Shown here in pieces: positions 1-9,890 of a stretch of 64,000 bases of DNA. Both the position numbers and the translations under genes were made by a program. The notes below the pieces were generated by a model that had not been told where the DNA came from, made no database searches, and saw only the letters and a list, made by a program, of their open reading frames with translations. Within the stretch, counting starts at the first letter, position 1. Each line of letters begins with the position of its first letter. The stretch is from JAXDMK01 sp963765955 (lineage in GTDB: Bacteria; Actinomycetota; Acidimicrobiia; Acidimicrobiales; AC-14): the NCBI GenBank assembly GCA_963765955.1, contig CAVXYA010000002.1, positions 1,364,001 to 1,428,000 of the forward strand, given 5' to 3'.

Positions 1-1
1 C

Positions 2-643
2 CCGCCGGACGCCACCCTCGTCGAGACCCGGCCCGCGCTGGTGGTCATCACCCCCGCCGGCGAGACCGAGGTCGAGCTGCAGACCCTCGACGGCTGGACC
101 GCCGCCGAGGGCATCGACCGGGTCGACTACCTCAAGGCCGACACCCAGGGGTCCGAGCTCGACATCCTGCGGGGGGCGGAGGCCACGCTGGAATCGGTGC
201 GGGTGGTGCAGGTGGAGGTCGAGTTCAACCCGATCTACGAGGGCCAGCCGCTGTTTGCGGATGTCGACGCCTACCTCCGGGGGCAGGGGTTCGTGCTGTG
301 GCGCCTGGCCGACCTGGCCCACTACGGCCTGCCCGACGGCATCTCCGGGTTCGCCACCACCGACACGGTCACCTTCGATCCCCACCACGCGGCGACGGTC
401 GCCGGCACCGGCGGCCAGCTCTTCTGGGCCAACGCGTCCTACGTGCGCCGGGAGATCGCCTTCCCGCCGGCGTCGATTCCGTGGGAGACGGCCCTGACCG
501 ACGCCGTCCTCACGGCAGCCCTGGGGTTCTGGGACCTGGCCCTTCAGGCCGCGGCCCGGGCCGCGGGAGCACCGCCCGAGCTCAGCGGGACGGTGGCCGC
601 GTTCCTCACCGCCGCCCCCGCCGGCTCCCCCGGCCCGGCCTGA
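2..643 (+). CDS. FkbM-family methyltransferase, C-terminal part
   Basis: The reading frame is open to the left edge, so the N-terminus and the SAM-binding core lie outside the window. The visible part has the FkbM-type hallmark DYLKADTQGSELDILRGAE, followed by a VEVEFNPIYEG strand. FkbM enzymes O-methylate sugars or polyketides and are common in surface-polysaccharide loci, which fits the glycosyltransferases and exporter that follow. Its 3' end overlaps the convergent desaturase-type gene by 100 bases. The acceptor cannot be told from sequence. Confidence 0.85.
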   Translation, partial: PPDATLVETRPALVVITPAGETEVELQTLDGWTAAEGIDRVDYLKADTQGSELDILRGAEATLESVRVVQVEVEFNPIYEGQPLFADVDAYLRGQGFVLWRLADLAHYGLPDGISGFATTDTVTFDPHHAATVAGTGGQLFWANASYVRREIAFPPASIPWETALTDAVLTAALGFWDLALQAAARAAGAPPELSGTVAAFLTAAPAGSPGPA

Positions 644-1683
644 CTCAGGCCGAGGTGGGCACGGGCATCCCGTGCTCCCGGCGGGCGGCGCAGGCGGCGC
701 AGGGTGGCCAGGTAGCCGGCATCGGGGCGAAGGGCGGGTTCCTCGGAGGCCAGGGAGGCGGTGACCTCGGCCAGGCGGTAGTGGGGGACGGACGGGCGGC
801 GGTGATGGGTGCCGTGGTCGGAGAAGCCGTAGGCGCCGAACACCAGCCGGCTGACTGGTCCGGTGCGGAAGTTGCGCAGGGCGGCCCGGCCCTCGTCGAG
901 GGCGCCGTCGTCGCCGGTCTGGTGCTCGGCGATGGCCCGCAGGATGGCGGCGAGGACGGTGAGCGAGCCCAGCCCGTAGAGGTAGACGAACCCGTAGGCG
1001 ACAGCGGCCGCAGCGACGACGTCGCCCGTCCCGTCGTGGGCCGCGGCCGCCACCGCCAGCACGCCTCCGGCCACCACCGCCTGGACGGCCGCGGTGCGGG
1101 CCAGCGCCATCCCCCGGGCCACCGGGTGCTCGTCGCCCGCCGGGGCCACGCCCTGGTGGGTGACCTTGCGGGCCGCCTCCCGCAGGGTGAGGCACCGGAG
1201 CAGCAGCCGGGCCGTACCCCCGCCGCCGAGCTCGACCAGGTAGGCGTCCTTGGTGTCGGTGTCGAGCCCGAGGTTCTTGTGGTGGGCCCAGTGGCGCTGA
1301 CGGTAGGCGTCGAAGTCGGCCAGGGTGAGGGGCCCGAGCACCCAGCGGCCGACGAGGTCGTTGGACGCCCGGCGCCGGAAGGCGAGGCGGTGGGCGCACT
1401 CGTGCATCAGGTTGAGCAGCCCGCTCATGGTGAGCCCGAACCACAGGTACAGGACCACGACGGCGGGTGACGGCCCCAGTACGGCGGCGACCGGCACCGC
1501 CGAGAAGACCAGGGCGAGGTGCGCCGCGGCCAGGGCCCAGGACACGGCGTCCCGCCGGCGGGCGACCCATGGGCGCTCGGCGGTCGCGGCCTCGGCGGTC
1601 GCGGCCTCGGCGGTCGCGGCCTCGGCGGTCGCCGCCTCGGCGGTCGCCGACTCGGGGGCCGGCGACACCGACGGAGGCGTCAC
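544..1683 (-). CDS. Fatty-acid desaturase / hydroxylase family membrane protein
   Basis: This 379-residue integral membrane protein has the three histidine boxes of the membrane di-iron desaturase/hydroxylase family: HECAH near residue 94, HWAHH near 131 and HGTHH near 290. Hydrophobic segments lie between them. The family inserts a double bond or hydroxyl into acyl chains or other lipids using oxygen and two iron atoms. The GTG start overlaps the stop of the upstream methyltransferase as GTGA, so it is the last gene of the minus-strand operon. Residues about 10-37 are a low-complexity ATAEA repeat from a 15-bp tandem repeat. The substrate is unknown; the context suggests the lipid part of a surface glycoconjugate. 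Confidence 0.85.
   Translation of the reverse strand: MTPPSVSPAPESATAEAATAEAATAEAATAEAATAERPWVARRRDAVSWALAAAHLALVFSAVPVAAVLGPSPAVVVLYLWFGLTMSGLLNLMHECAHRLAFRRRASNDLVGRWVLGPLTLADFDAYRQRHWAHHKNLGLDTDTKDAYLVELGGGGTARLLLRCLTLREAARKVTHQGVAPAGDEHPVARGMALARTAAVQAVVAGGVLAVAAAAHDGTGDVVAAAAVAYGFVYLYGLGSLTVLAAILRAIAEHQTGDDGALDEGRAALRNFRTGPVSRLVFGAYGFSDHGTHHRRPSVPHYRLAEVTASLASEEPALRPDAGYLATLRRLRRPPGARDARAHLGLSQAGPGEPAGAAVRNAATVPLSSGGAPAARAAA
1576..1650. repeat. Five tandem copies of a 15-bp unit
   Basis: The unit CTCGGCGGTCGCGGC is repeated five times; the last two copies differ by one or two bases. It lies inside the 5' end of the desaturase-type gene and encodes repeated ATAEA pentapeptides on the minus strand. 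The unit length is a multiple of three, so copy-number change would keep the frame. Confidence 0.9.
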
Positions 1684-2591
1684 CCGGCGGACCCGGGCCG
1701 GCGGGCGGAGAAGTCGACGATGGCGGGCGAACCCGAGAGCAGGTCGACGGGCGCGAGGGCGGTGGCCATCCCCACAAACAGTAGCCACGAGGCCCCGCCT
1801 CGGCGGATGTGCCCGACCCGCCCGCGTTGCGGCACCGACGCCAGGCTGACGGCCGTGCCCGCGGGGTTGAACGCCTTCTCGACCGACACGTCCTCCAGCC
1901 CCGCCTTGGCCAACAGGCAGGCCAGGCCGCGGGGCGAGAACACCACCGTGTGGCGGGGGGCGTGGTAGCCGCTCCACGCGCCCCGGAACAGGCGGTGCTC
2001 GAGCGACCCGGCGGCCGGGGTCTGGCCCTCGAACACCCCGCCCGGAGCCAGCTTTCCGGCCAGGGCCGACACCACCGCCAGGGGGTCGGGCAGGTGCTCG
2101 ATGACGTGGTTCATGGTGATCAGCCGGCAGGGCGGCAGGACCGAGCAGATGTCGTCGAGGTCGCCCCGCACGATGGTGACCGCGCCCCCGTCGAGCACGC
2201 TGACCTCCCGCCGGTCGGCGATCTCGAACCCGTAGTACTCCGGCCCCGGCCGGTGCCGGGCCACGTAGCGGAGGAAGTCGCCGTTGCCGCAGCCGTAGTC
2301 GAACACCGGCCCGTCCCCGATCAGGGGGGCCAAGCGGCGGAACCGGGCCCGGTGCCGGAGGCGTCCGGGCAGCCCCTGGCCGGTCTGGCTGTGGTAATCG
2401 GACGGGTAGAACGCGGCCAGCTCGGCCGGCGACGGCATCGGGTCTTGACGGAGGGTGCCGCAGCCGGCGCAGGCCACGTAGGTGGCGACGAAGTCCATCC
2501 CGTACTCGTGGTCGGGAACGGCCCGGCTCGGCCCCGTCCCGAGGTCGCCGCACGCAGGGCAGGGCACCCGCGCCGGGCCCCCGCCGGTCAC
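1680..2591 (-). CDS. Class I SAM-dependent methyltransferase with N-terminal zinc-ribbon
   Basis: The 303-residue protein starts with a CPAC...CAGC pair of Cys-x2-Cys motifs, then has the SAM-binding glycine loop VFDYGCGNGDFL and the motif LITMNHVIEHLPDP typical of Methyltransf_23/C-methyltransferase-like enzymes of sugar pathways. The GTG start at 2591 overlaps the stop of the glycosyltransferase gene (GTGA), and its own stop overlaps the start of the desaturase-type gene, so three genes are translationally coupled. It probably methylates a nucleotide-sugar or glycan intermediate; the acceptor is not visible. Confidence 0.85.
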   Translation of the reverse strand: MTGGGPARVPCPACGDLGTGPSRAVPDHEYGMDFVATYVACAGCGTLRQDPMPSPAELAAFYPSDYHSQTGQGLPGRLRHRARFRRLAPLIGDGPVFDYGCGNGDFLRYVARHRPGPEYYGFEIADRREVSVLDGGAVTIVRGDLDDICSVLPPCRLITMNHVIEHLPDPLAVVSALAGKLAPGGVFEGQTPAAGSLEHRLFRGAWSGYHAPRHTVVFSPRGLACLLAKAGLEDVSVEKAFNPAGTAVSLASVPQRGRVGHIRRGGASWLLFVGMATALAPVDLLSGSPAIVDFSARRPGSAG

Positions 2592-4444
2592 TGGAGCTCG
2601 AGCAGCCGGCGCCGCACCTTCTCGGCGGCGTGCTCCCACGTCCACCGGGACGCCACCTCGGTCGCCGCCGCCATCCCCTTGGCCCGGGCCGCACCCGGGT
2701 CCTCGAAGACGGTGCGCATGAGCGAGCGCAGCTGGTCGACGTCGGGATCGGCCCACTCGAAGCCGGCGTAGTACGGGCAGCGGGCCTCGGCCGGCACCAG
2801 GCGGGCCGGCTCGAGGGGGAAGCCGACGCCGTCGTGCAGGAAGTCGGCCGGGCCGCTCCACCGGGTGGCGATCACCGGGAGGCCGCACGCCATCGCCTCC
2901 AGCACCGGCATCCCCCAGCCCTCGCCCCGGCTGGGGAGCACGAAGCAGTCGGCCGACCGGTACAGCGAGCCCATCTGGGGCCCGGTGAAGCGGGCGTTGG
3001 GCATGACCACGATGGGGGCCGACGGTCCCAGCCCGAGGGCGTCGATCTGCTGCTGGATGTCGACCTGCGGGTCACGGTTGGCCACGGAGAGCAGCAGGAG
3101 CACGTCCTCCGACTCCTTGAACTCCTCGGCGAAGGCCCGCAGCAGGACCTCCGGCGCCTTGCGCTCGCCCCACTCGAACACCGACAGGAAGGTGAAGCGG
3201 GTCGACGGCCGGTAGCCGGTGATCCCGGGATGGAAGTAGTCGACATCGACGCCCAGGGGCATGACCCGGATCGGCACCGTCACCCCGCTGGCCCGGAACG
3301 TCTCCACGTTGAACGACGAGGGCACCCACACCTCGTCCATCGAGTTGCAGCCGTCGACCCACGTCCGGGGCAGGCCGGTGACCTCCAGCATCGACCAGCC
3401 GACCCTCGCCGCGGTGCCGGTGACCCGGCCGAAGGCGTCGGCCTGGCAGAACGCCACCTGGGGGACGCCCGACGGTGACTGGCGGCGGCAGATGTCGTCG
3501 AGCAGCAGGTCGCCGGTGGGGGCTTCGGCGTCGCCGTAGGCGTTGCGGAACGACAGCTTCATGTTCTTGAAGTGGAGGGCCGTCATCAGGTGCCGGGACT
3601 GGATGGCGTAGCCCATGGGCTGGTGCATCACCGAGTGCCACACGGCCCGGCCCTCGTAGCGGTCATGTTCGAGGTACCGGGCCCACTTGCGGGTGAACGT
3701 GCGCCGGGAGCGCTCGTAGACCGTCCAGAAGTCGACGTTGTTGGCCCGGGTGCTGGCGCTCTGGTGGTGGACCGACGTGACCCCGCCCGCCACCACCACG
3801 CCGAACCCGGCCCGGATGGCCCGCAGGCAGTAGTCGCTGTCCTCGAAGTAGGCGAACAGGTCCTCGTCGAGGGCGCCCACCTGGTCGAGGCAGTTGCGGC
3901 GGAGGTAGGCCTGGGCGAACACGACGGTCTCCACCTGGCGGTCGCGGGAGCACTGGTTGACGTCGAGCTCGTAGCCGCCGACCTGCTGGCCCATCATCGT
4001 CAGGGGCTGCATGTAGGCGCCCAGGTGCAGGACGGTGCCGTCCTGGTGCACGAGGCGGGAGCCCACCACGCCGGTGGTCTCGTCGGCGTAGGCGGTGTCC
4101 TGCAGCTTGGTCAGCCACGCCCGGTCGACGACATCGACGTCGTTGTTCATGAGCACGACGTCCTCGTCCGGCCGGCAGGCAGCGATGCCGATGTTGCAGC
4201 CCTTGGTGAAGCCCAGGTTGGTGGCGTTCTCGACCAGGGTCAGCCAGTCCTGCTCCCGCAGCCACTCGACGGTGCCGTCGGTGCTGCCGTTGTCGACGAC
4301 GATCAGCCGCCAGGCGGGGTGGTCGGTGCGCTCCTGGAGGGCGGCCAGGCACCGCTTGGTGAAGGCCAGGGCGTTCCACGTGAGGATGACGACCGCCACG
4401 GGAGGACGCGGCGAAGGCTCATCGCTGACCGATTCGTCGCTCAC
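2588..4444 (-). CDS. Two-domain glycosyltransferase (GT2 + GT4)
   Basis: The 618-residue protein combines two glycosyltransferases. Residues about 10-270 are GT-A/GT2, with VVILTWNALAFTKRCL, DNGSTDGT and the DxD-like LMNNDVDV. Residues about 350-610 are GT-B/GT4, with SRGEGWGMPVLEAMACGLPV carrying the E-x7-E motif. Such bifunctional enzymes add two sugars in succession to a surface glycan at the cytoplasmic face. The GTG start at 4444 overlaps the stop of the upstream coiled-coil gene. Overlapping starts and stops on both sides place it in an operon with the ABC exporter, so it probably builds the chain that the exporter moves. Confidence 0.9.
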   Translation of the reverse strand: MSDESVSDEPSPRPPVAVVILTWNALAFTKRCLAALQERTDHPAWRLIVVDNGSTDGTVEWLREQDWLTLVENATNLGFTKGCNIGIAACRPDEDVVLMNNDVDVVDRAWLTKLQDTAYADETTGVVGSRLVHQDGTVLHLGAYMQPLTMMGQQVGGYELDVNQCSRDRQVETVVFAQAYLRRNCLDQVGALDEDLFAYFEDSDYCLRAIRAGFGVVVAGGVTSVHHQSASTRANNVDFWTVYERSRRTFTRKWARYLEHDRYEGRAVWHSVMHQPMGYAIQSRHLMTALHFKNMKLSFRNAYGDAEAPTGDLLLDDICRRQSPSGVPQVAFCQADAFGRVTGTAARVGWSMLEVTGLPRTWVDGCNSMDEVWVPSSFNVETFRASGVTVPIRVMPLGVDVDYFHPGITGYRPSTRFTFLSVFEWGERKAPEVLLRAFAEEFKESEDVLLLLSVANRDPQVDIQQQIDALGLGPSAPIVVMPNARFTGPQMGSLYRSADCFVLPSRGEGWGMPVLEAMACGLPVIATRWSGPADFLHDGVGFPLEPARLVPAEARCPYYAGFEWADPDVDQLRSLMRTVFEDPGAARAKGMAAATEVASRWTWEHAAEKVRRRLLELQ

Positions 4445-4869
4445 CCGTCGTCCCGCACGTCCTTGACCTGCGACTCCACCTCCTCCCGGAGGCGCTCGTT
4501 CTCCAGCCGCAGCCGCTCGATCAGGTCGAGCAGGCTGTGGTTGAAGCGGCTCTGCTGCTCCATGATCGGGGCCACGTACCACCGCAGGCCCCGCCGCACC
4601 AGGCGCTTGCCGAACCGGATGACCGGCCCGATGACCGGGCGGTCGGAGCCCGACGGGAACTCGACCTGGACGTCGGCCGGGCCTCGGAGCAAGGCGATGC
4701 CCAGGTCGTTGTCGCCCTCGGGGAACACGTAGATCGGGCCCGGCGAGGCGCTCTCGCCCTCGGGACCGTCGCCGTCGGCACCGTCCGCCCGGCGGCGGGC
4801 TCGGGCGGCGCGGGCCAGGGCCGTCTCCACCCTCGTCATCATCACGTTCACGTCGGAGCCCCGGCGCAT
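4441..4869 (-). CDS. Hypothetical protein with C-terminal coiled coil
   Basis: This 142-residue protein is not recognised. Residues 20-45 are charged and Ala/Arg-rich, the middle (IYVFPEGDNDLG...) is globular, and the last 40 residues form a likely coiled coil (LLDLIERLRLENERLREEVE). Its ATG shares one base with the stop of the ABC ATPase gene (TGATG), and its stop overlaps the GT2/GT4 start. The position between exporter and glycosyltransferase suggests an adaptor or chain-length factor, by analogy with coiled-coil partners in Wzt-type systems; this is inference. Confidence 0.7.
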   Translation of the reverse strand: MRRGSDVNVMMTRVETALARAARARRRADGADGDGPEGESASPGPIYVFPEGDNDLGIALLRGPADVQVEFPSGSDRPVIGPVIRFGKRLVRRGLRWYVAPIMEQQSRFNHSLLDLIERLRLENERLREEVESQVKDVRDDG

Positions 4870-6099
4870 CAGACCGCTACCTCGACATCGGCACCCGAGG
4901 CGGTCGAGGCCCGCCAGTGAGCGGGCACGTGGAACATCCCGCCCTCGACGGGGAGGTCGGGGTGGTCGCGCACCCCGAAGGAGTGCTTCCGGTCGTAGAA
5001 GTCGAAGACGCGGGTGGCGGTCGGGTCGTGGAGGGCGAGGGTGACCAGGTAGCTGCCGTGCAGCAGCGGGCAGCGAGGGGACGACCAGCTCGACCGTGCC
5101 CTCGCCCGACGACGCCAGCTCGACGCCCGCCCCGGCCGAGTTCTGGCCGAACATGTAGGCCTGGTTGTCGGCCCGGTAGACGGCGATGCCGCAGACCAGC
5201 TTGGCGTCGAGGTCGTGGACCTTGTAGTGGAGGCGGATGGTGAACGGGTCGCCGGTGTGGAAGAACGGCTTTTCCACGCCGTCGCCGTCGACGAAGGCCA
5301 CGCCCGTGATCTCGGCCTCGCCCGTACCGTGGCGCCCGCCGGTGGCCTCCATCGCCTTCTCCGCGATGTCGGAGTGGACCCCGGCCAGATAGGCGCCCAC
5401 CACGTCGGCCGCGGTGCCCGCCTCCTTCACCGCCCCGTCCTCCAGCCAGATCGCCTGCGAGCACAGCGTGTGCACCGTGGGCAGGCTGTGCGACACCAGC
5501 ACGATCGTGCGGCCCTCGGTGCGCAGCTCGGTGATGCGCTCCCAGCAGCGGAGCTGGAAGCTCTCGTCGCCCACCGACAGCACCTCGTCGACGATGAGGA
5601 TGTCGGGCTCGACGCTGATGGCCACCGCGAACGCCAGCCGGGCGTACATCCCGCTGGAGTAGTTCTTCACCGGGATGTCCATGAACTGCTCGATGCCGGC
5701 GAAGTCGACGATCGAGTCGTAGCGGCGCTCGACGTCGCGCTTGGTCTGGCCCATCACCGAGCTGGCCAGGAAGACGTTCTCCTTGCCCGTCAGCTCGGGG
5801 TGGAAGCCGGTGCCCAGCTCGAGCAAGGGCGAGATGCTGCCGTTGACCGTCACTGTCCCCTTGTTGGGGTTGAGGATCTTGGCCATGGTCTTGGCCAGCG
5901 TCGACTTGCCCGAGCCGTTGGGCCCGATCACCCCCAGGGTGGTGCCGGTGGGCACCTCCAGGTCGATGTTCTTGAGGGCCCAGAAGTCCTCGTAGCGGTG
6001 GGCCCGGGACAGGACCTTCTCCTTCAGGGTGTGGGCCCGCTGGTGGTAGATGCGGTAGCTCTTCCACACCCCGTCGCAGCGGATCGCGACATCACTCAT
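4869..6099 (-). CDS. Polysaccharide ABC exporter ATP-binding protein (Wzt-like), one frameshift
   Basis: The nucleotide-binding domain (residues 1-240) has Walker A GPNGSGKST, signature YSSGMYARLAFAV and Walker B ILIVDEVLSVGD. A Wzt-type C-terminal beta domain (residues about 260-405) follows, which in known systems binds the modified end of the glycan. An extra G in a GGG run at 5068-5070 breaks the frame. Removing it gives SLPLLHGSYLVTLALHDP and a natural stop at 4869. The gene starts just downstream of the permease, completing an ABC-2 exporter of the O-antigen/teichoic-acid type. Confidence 0.88.
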
Positions 6100-6108
6100 G
6101 AGGGTCCG

Positions 6109-6930
6109 TCACACGATCTCCGAGAACATCTTCTGGTAGCGGCCGAAGACGCGGGCGCCCACGAACAGGGCCACCAGGGCCACCGCGCCGTCGTACACCA
6201 GCAGCTTGTAGTCGGGCGGGCGGTTCAGCAGGACCACGTTCCGGAACGAGACCACCACCCCGGTCATGGGGTTCAGCTCGAGGGCGCGGACCATTCCCGG
6301 GCTATTGGTCTGCACGAACGACATCGAGTAGATGATCGGGGTCCCCCAGAACCAGAGCTGGAGGAACACGCCGATGAAGTGGGCCACGTCGCGCAGGAAC
6401 ACGGTGATGGCGGAGAGCAGCAGGGCCAGGCCGAAGGCGAGGACCACCGCCACGAGCACGATCACCGGCAGCCAGAGGATCTGGGCGTTGGGCAGGCCGA
6501 CGAACACCAGGGTGGCCGCGAGTAGGACGGACATCTCGAATGCGCAGGTGACAAGGGACGACAGCACCGTGCTCAGGGGCAGGACGGCCCGGGGGAAGTA
6601 CACCTTGTTGAGCAGGTAGCCGGACCCGATGATGCTGCCGGTGGACCCTCCCACCGCGCTGGCGAACAGGTTCCAGACCACCAGTCCCCCGAAGAAGAAG
6701 ATGGCGAAGGGCACGACCGTGCCATCGGACCGCACCGCGTCGGGCACCGTCTTGACCTTGAAGATGTAGGTGAAGATGAAGTAGTAGAGGCCGACCAGGA
6801 GCAGGGGCGTGGTCAGCGACCACAGCATGCCCAGGAAGGTGCCCCGGTGGCGGACCTTGAGGTCTCGCCGCACCAGGTTCGCGGTGAGCTCGCGCGAGCG
6901 CAGGAGCTCGTCCATCCCTGCGACGGCCAT
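6109..6930 (-). CDS. ABC-2 type polysaccharide export permease (Wzm-like)
   Basis: The protein has about six membrane segments and the family pattern RRDLKVRHRGTFLGMLWSLTTP at the start of the membrane domain. Together with the following Wzt-like ATPase it should flip lipid-linked glycan across the membrane. I chose ATG 6930 (MAVAGMDELLRS): a TAGCGT hexamer lies 8 bases upstream, as expected for a leaderless message, and no Shine-Dalgarno is present. An in-frame start at 6978 would add 16 unlikely residues (RRRRRPGDCL). It is the first gene of the minus operon 544-6930. Confidence 0.88.
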   Translation of the reverse strand: MAVAGMDELLRSRELTANLVRRDLKVRHRGTFLGMLWSLTTPLLLVGLYYFIFTYIFKVKTVPDAVRSDGTVVPFAIFFFGGLVVWNLFASAVGGSTGSIIGSGYLLNKVYFPRAVLPLSTVLSSLVTCAFEMSVLLAATLVFVGLPNAQILWLPVIVLVAVVLAFGLALLLSAITVFLRDVAHFIGVFLQLWFWGTPIIYSMSFVQTNSPGMVRALELNPMTGVVVSFRNVVLLNRPPDYKLLVYDGAVALVALFVGARVFGRYQKMFSEIV

Positions 6931-6938
6931 GGCGTCCG

Positions 6939-6944
6939 ACGCTA
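6939..6944 (-). promoter_or_regulatory. -10 element of leaderless promoter for the Wzm-like gene
   Basis: TAGCGT on the minus strand lies 8 bases before ATG 6930. It fits the actinobacterial TANNNT -10 with transcription starting at or next to the start codon. No clear -35 was seen. Confidence 0.5.
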
Positions 6945-7045
6945 CCAGGCAGTCACCAGGCCGCCTCCTGCGCCTCACCCGGCCCCGCCGGCCTCGCCCG
7001 CCCGGAGCGGACGACCGGGATGGTGAACGGACGGGGGCCTTGCGA

Positions 7046-7118
7046 TAGCCTGGATTCTTCGCGTTTGACGAACGGGAGGCAGCGCTGCCCGGCGCCGTTC
7101 AGCTTCGTCACCCGGAGG
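7046..7118 (+). promoter_or_regulatory. Leader region of the first B12-radical SAM gene
   Basis: TAGCCT at 7046-7051 is a possible -10. Downstream lie a perfect 12-bp palindrome GGCAGCGCTGCC at 7078-7089 and a good Shine-Dalgarno GGAGGT at 7113-7118, seven bases before GTG 7126. Unlike many neighbours this gene seems to have a real leader. I found no cobalamin-riboswitch-like structure. Confidence 0.4.
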
Positions 7119-7125
7119 TGCCCGC

Positions 7126-8822
7126 GTGAAGGTCAAGCTCGTTTCCCTGGAGGATGGCATCACCTCCTGTGGGTTCCGCAAGATCGCCTCCTACGTGTCT
7201 CGCCTCAACGAGGACACCGAGGCCTGTTACGTGACGACGCGGCGCTACCGCAGCGTGAAGAACAGCATCAAGGGCACCGTCGGCGGCAAGGGCGAGCTGG
7301 GCGACGTGGAGATCGACGAGATCGCCCACGACCTGGCCGGCAGTGACCTGGTCGGCTTCTCCTCGATGACGGGCTACTCCGAGCTCACCCGGCGCATCGT
7401 CACCCGGTTGCGTGAGCTCGACAGGTCGACCTTCATCCTCTGGGGCGGCATCCACCCGATCATCCACCCCGAGGACGCCATCCTGGCCGACGTCGACGCC
7501 ATCTGCACCGGCGAGGGCGAGTTCGCCTTCGAGGAGCTCTACCACCGGCTGGGCGACGGGCGGGACTACACCCACCTCGAGAACTTCTGGTTCAAGCGCG
7601 ACGGCAACGTCGTCCGCAACGGCTTCCGGCCTCTCATGACGGCCGAGGAGATGGAGACCCTCCCCTTCCCCCAGTACGGGCAGAGCGAGAAGATCTACCG
7701 CCAGGGCGAGGGCTTCAAGCCGGCCAAGCTGGGCGACTACCTGGCCAACGACGGGCTCGGCTACACCACCCTGTGGTCGATCGGCTGCCCCTTCCACTGC
7801 TCGTTCTGCGGCAACACCAAGTTCATCGCCAACGACCCGCTGTACAAGAAGATCCGCCACCCGAGCGCCCGCTACATCGTCGACGAGGTCAAGGACGTGC
7901 GGTCGCGGCTGGGCCACGTCAGCCAGGTCAGCTTCCACGACGACAGCTTCATGGCCATCCCCTACCGGGAGCTGGAGACGTTCGCCGAGCTGTGGAAGGC
8001 CGAGCTCGACATCCCCTTCGCGGTGTACGGGGTCATCCCCAACTACGTGAAGCAGGAGAAGTTCGAGATCCTCACGTGGGCCGGCATGAACCGGGTCCGG
8101 ATGGGCATCCAGAGCGGCAGCCAGGCGATCCTCGACTTCTACAAGCGGCCCACGCCGCCGGAGCGGATCCTGGAGGCGGGCCGGGTCATCACCTCGTTCG
8201 CCCCGAAGTACCACATCCCCGCCGCCTTCGACATCATCATGGACAACCCGATCGAGACGAAGCAGGACGTCGTCGACACGCTCGAGCTGCTCTACGCCAT
8301 GCCCCGGCCGTTCACCCTGTTCATCTACTCCCTCAAGGTCATCCCCAACACCGAGTTGGAGAAGGCCATGAAGGAGCGGGGCGTCGACCTGGAGGAGATC
8401 TCGGCCAACTACGGGCTGACCCACCTGCCTCCCCGCGTGGCCAACCTCGTCCTCTACATCCTCGCCGTGCGCCGGCCCCCCCGCTGGCTCTTCGACCGCC
8501 TCCTGCGCCGGGTGCAGGGCAGCGCCACCCCCAGAAGGAATATCCCCGGGCGGCGATGGTCCTGCGCACCGTCTACATGGCCAAGCGCTGCATCGACCAC
8601 CTGCGCTTCATGGACTTCTCGATCATCCCCGGGTGGTCGGGCTACATCGCCTACCGGCTCGGGCTCGTGTCGGGCTGGAGGCGGTTCATGCGGAAGAGCC
8701 CGCCCCGCCCCGAGCGCCCCGATCCCAAGGTCCGCCAGCTCGGCGACAACGTCACCTTCCGGCGCCGCAAGTCCGCCGACGTGGCCGACCTCGGCTCGGA
8801 GCCCCTGGCCAAGGAGGGCTAG
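7126..8822 (+). CDS. B12-binding radical SAM protein (copy 1), one frameshift
   Basis: About 565 residues. The N-terminal 170 residues have the cobalamin-binding Rossmann pattern (VGFSSMTGYSEL...WGGIHPIIHPEDAI...ICTGEGEFA) and the radical SAM core begins with C221-x3-C225-x2-C228 (GCPFHCSFCGN). The family uses a [4Fe-4S] cluster, SAM and usually methylcobalamin to methylate or rearrange unactivated carbons. A base is missing in the C run near 8529-8533: restoring it gives TPQKEYPRAAMVLRTVYM and a stop at 8822, matching the paralogue at 21152-22795. The two proteins are collinear throughout. It lies divergent from the exporter operon, so it may act on the exported glycan or lipid. Confidence 0.9.
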
Positions 8823-8841
8823 CCCCGGGCACCGCGGCCGC

Positions 8842-8847
8842 TACCGT
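8842..8847 (+). promoter_or_regulatory. -10 element of leaderless promoter for the LigD-like gene
   Basis: TACCGT lies 7 bases before GTG 8855, and there is no Shine-Dalgarno. Confidence 0.45.
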
Positions 8848-8854
8848 CGGTCCG

Positions 8855-9882
8855 GTGGCCGAGGACGGTGTCGTCGTCGAGGCGGGGGGGCGGGAGATGG
8901 TGGTCACCCACCCCGACAAGGTGTTCTTCGCCGAGCGGGGCGACACCAAGCTCGACCTGGTCCGGTTCTACCAGTCGGTCGAGGGGCCGCTGCTGGCGGC
9001 CATGGGCGGGCGGCCGGTGCTGTTGCAGCGCTTCCCCAACGGGGCCGGCGGGCTCGTCGTTCTTCCAGAAGCGGGTGCCCGAGAACCGGCCCGACTGGCT
9101 GGAGACCACCATCGTGAGCACCCCCAACGGCACCACGTCCCAGGCCCTGGTGGTGGCCGACCTGGCCCACGTGGTGTGGGCCGTCAACCTGGCCTGCCTG
9201 GGCTTTCACGTGTGGCCGTCGAAGGCGGCCGACCCCGAGCACGCCGACGAGCTGCGCATCGACCTCGACCCGACCCCGGGGGTGACCTTCCCCATGGTGC
9301 AGGAGGCGGCCCGCGAGGTGAAGGCCCTGCTCGACGAGCGTGGGGGTGGTGGGCATGCCGAAGACCACCGGCAACAAGGGCATCCACGTCTACGTCCGCC
9401 TGCAGCCGAGGTGGACGTCGTACGAGGTGCGGTCGGCGGCGGTGGCCGTGGCCCGGGAGCTGGAGCGGCGGCGGCCCGACCTCATCACCGCCGCCTGGTG
9501 GAAGGAGGAGCGGGGCACGCGGGTCTTCGTCGACTTCAACCAGAACGCGCCCCACAAGACGATCTTCGGGGCGTGGTCGGTGCGGGCCCGGCCCGGCGCC
9601 AACGTGTCGACCCCCTTCGAGTGGGACGAGCTCGACGACGTCCACCCCGACGCCCTCACCATCGCCAACGTGCCCGCCCGGGTGGCCGCCGGGGGCGACC
9701 CGTGGGCGGCCATGACCGCCAACCCCCAGTCGTTGGAGCCTCTCCTCGCCCTCCACGAGCGGGACAAGGCCGCCGGGCTGCTCGACGCCCCATGGCCGCC
9801 CGTCTACCCCAAGATGCCGGGCGAGCCGCCCCGCGTCGCCCCCAGCCGAGCCCGCAAGGTCGACCCGGCTGCGGACGCGTGA
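8855..9882 (+). CDS. LigD-type DNA polymerase/primase domain protein, two frameshifts
   Basis: This stand-alone polymerase domain of the archaeo-eukaryotic primase fold is used in bacterial non-homologous end joining. The start VVTHPDKVFFAERGDTKLDL, the metal-binding DLDPTPGV, KTTGNKGIHVYV and FVDFNQNAPHKTIFGAWS are all diagnostic. It has no ligase or nuclease domain, as in actinobacteria where these are separate genes. Extra G bases at 9050-9052 and in the GGGGG run at 9342-9346 break the frame; removing both gives one continuous protein of about 342 residues. It is unrelated to the glycan genes around it. Confidence 0.88.
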
Positions 9883-9890
9883 TCGTCGGG

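Noticed and set aside
7019..7125. Cobalamin riboswitch before the B12-radical SAM gene
   Set aside because: The leader is only about 75 bases and has no B12-box-like sequence; a short palindrome is all that is visible.
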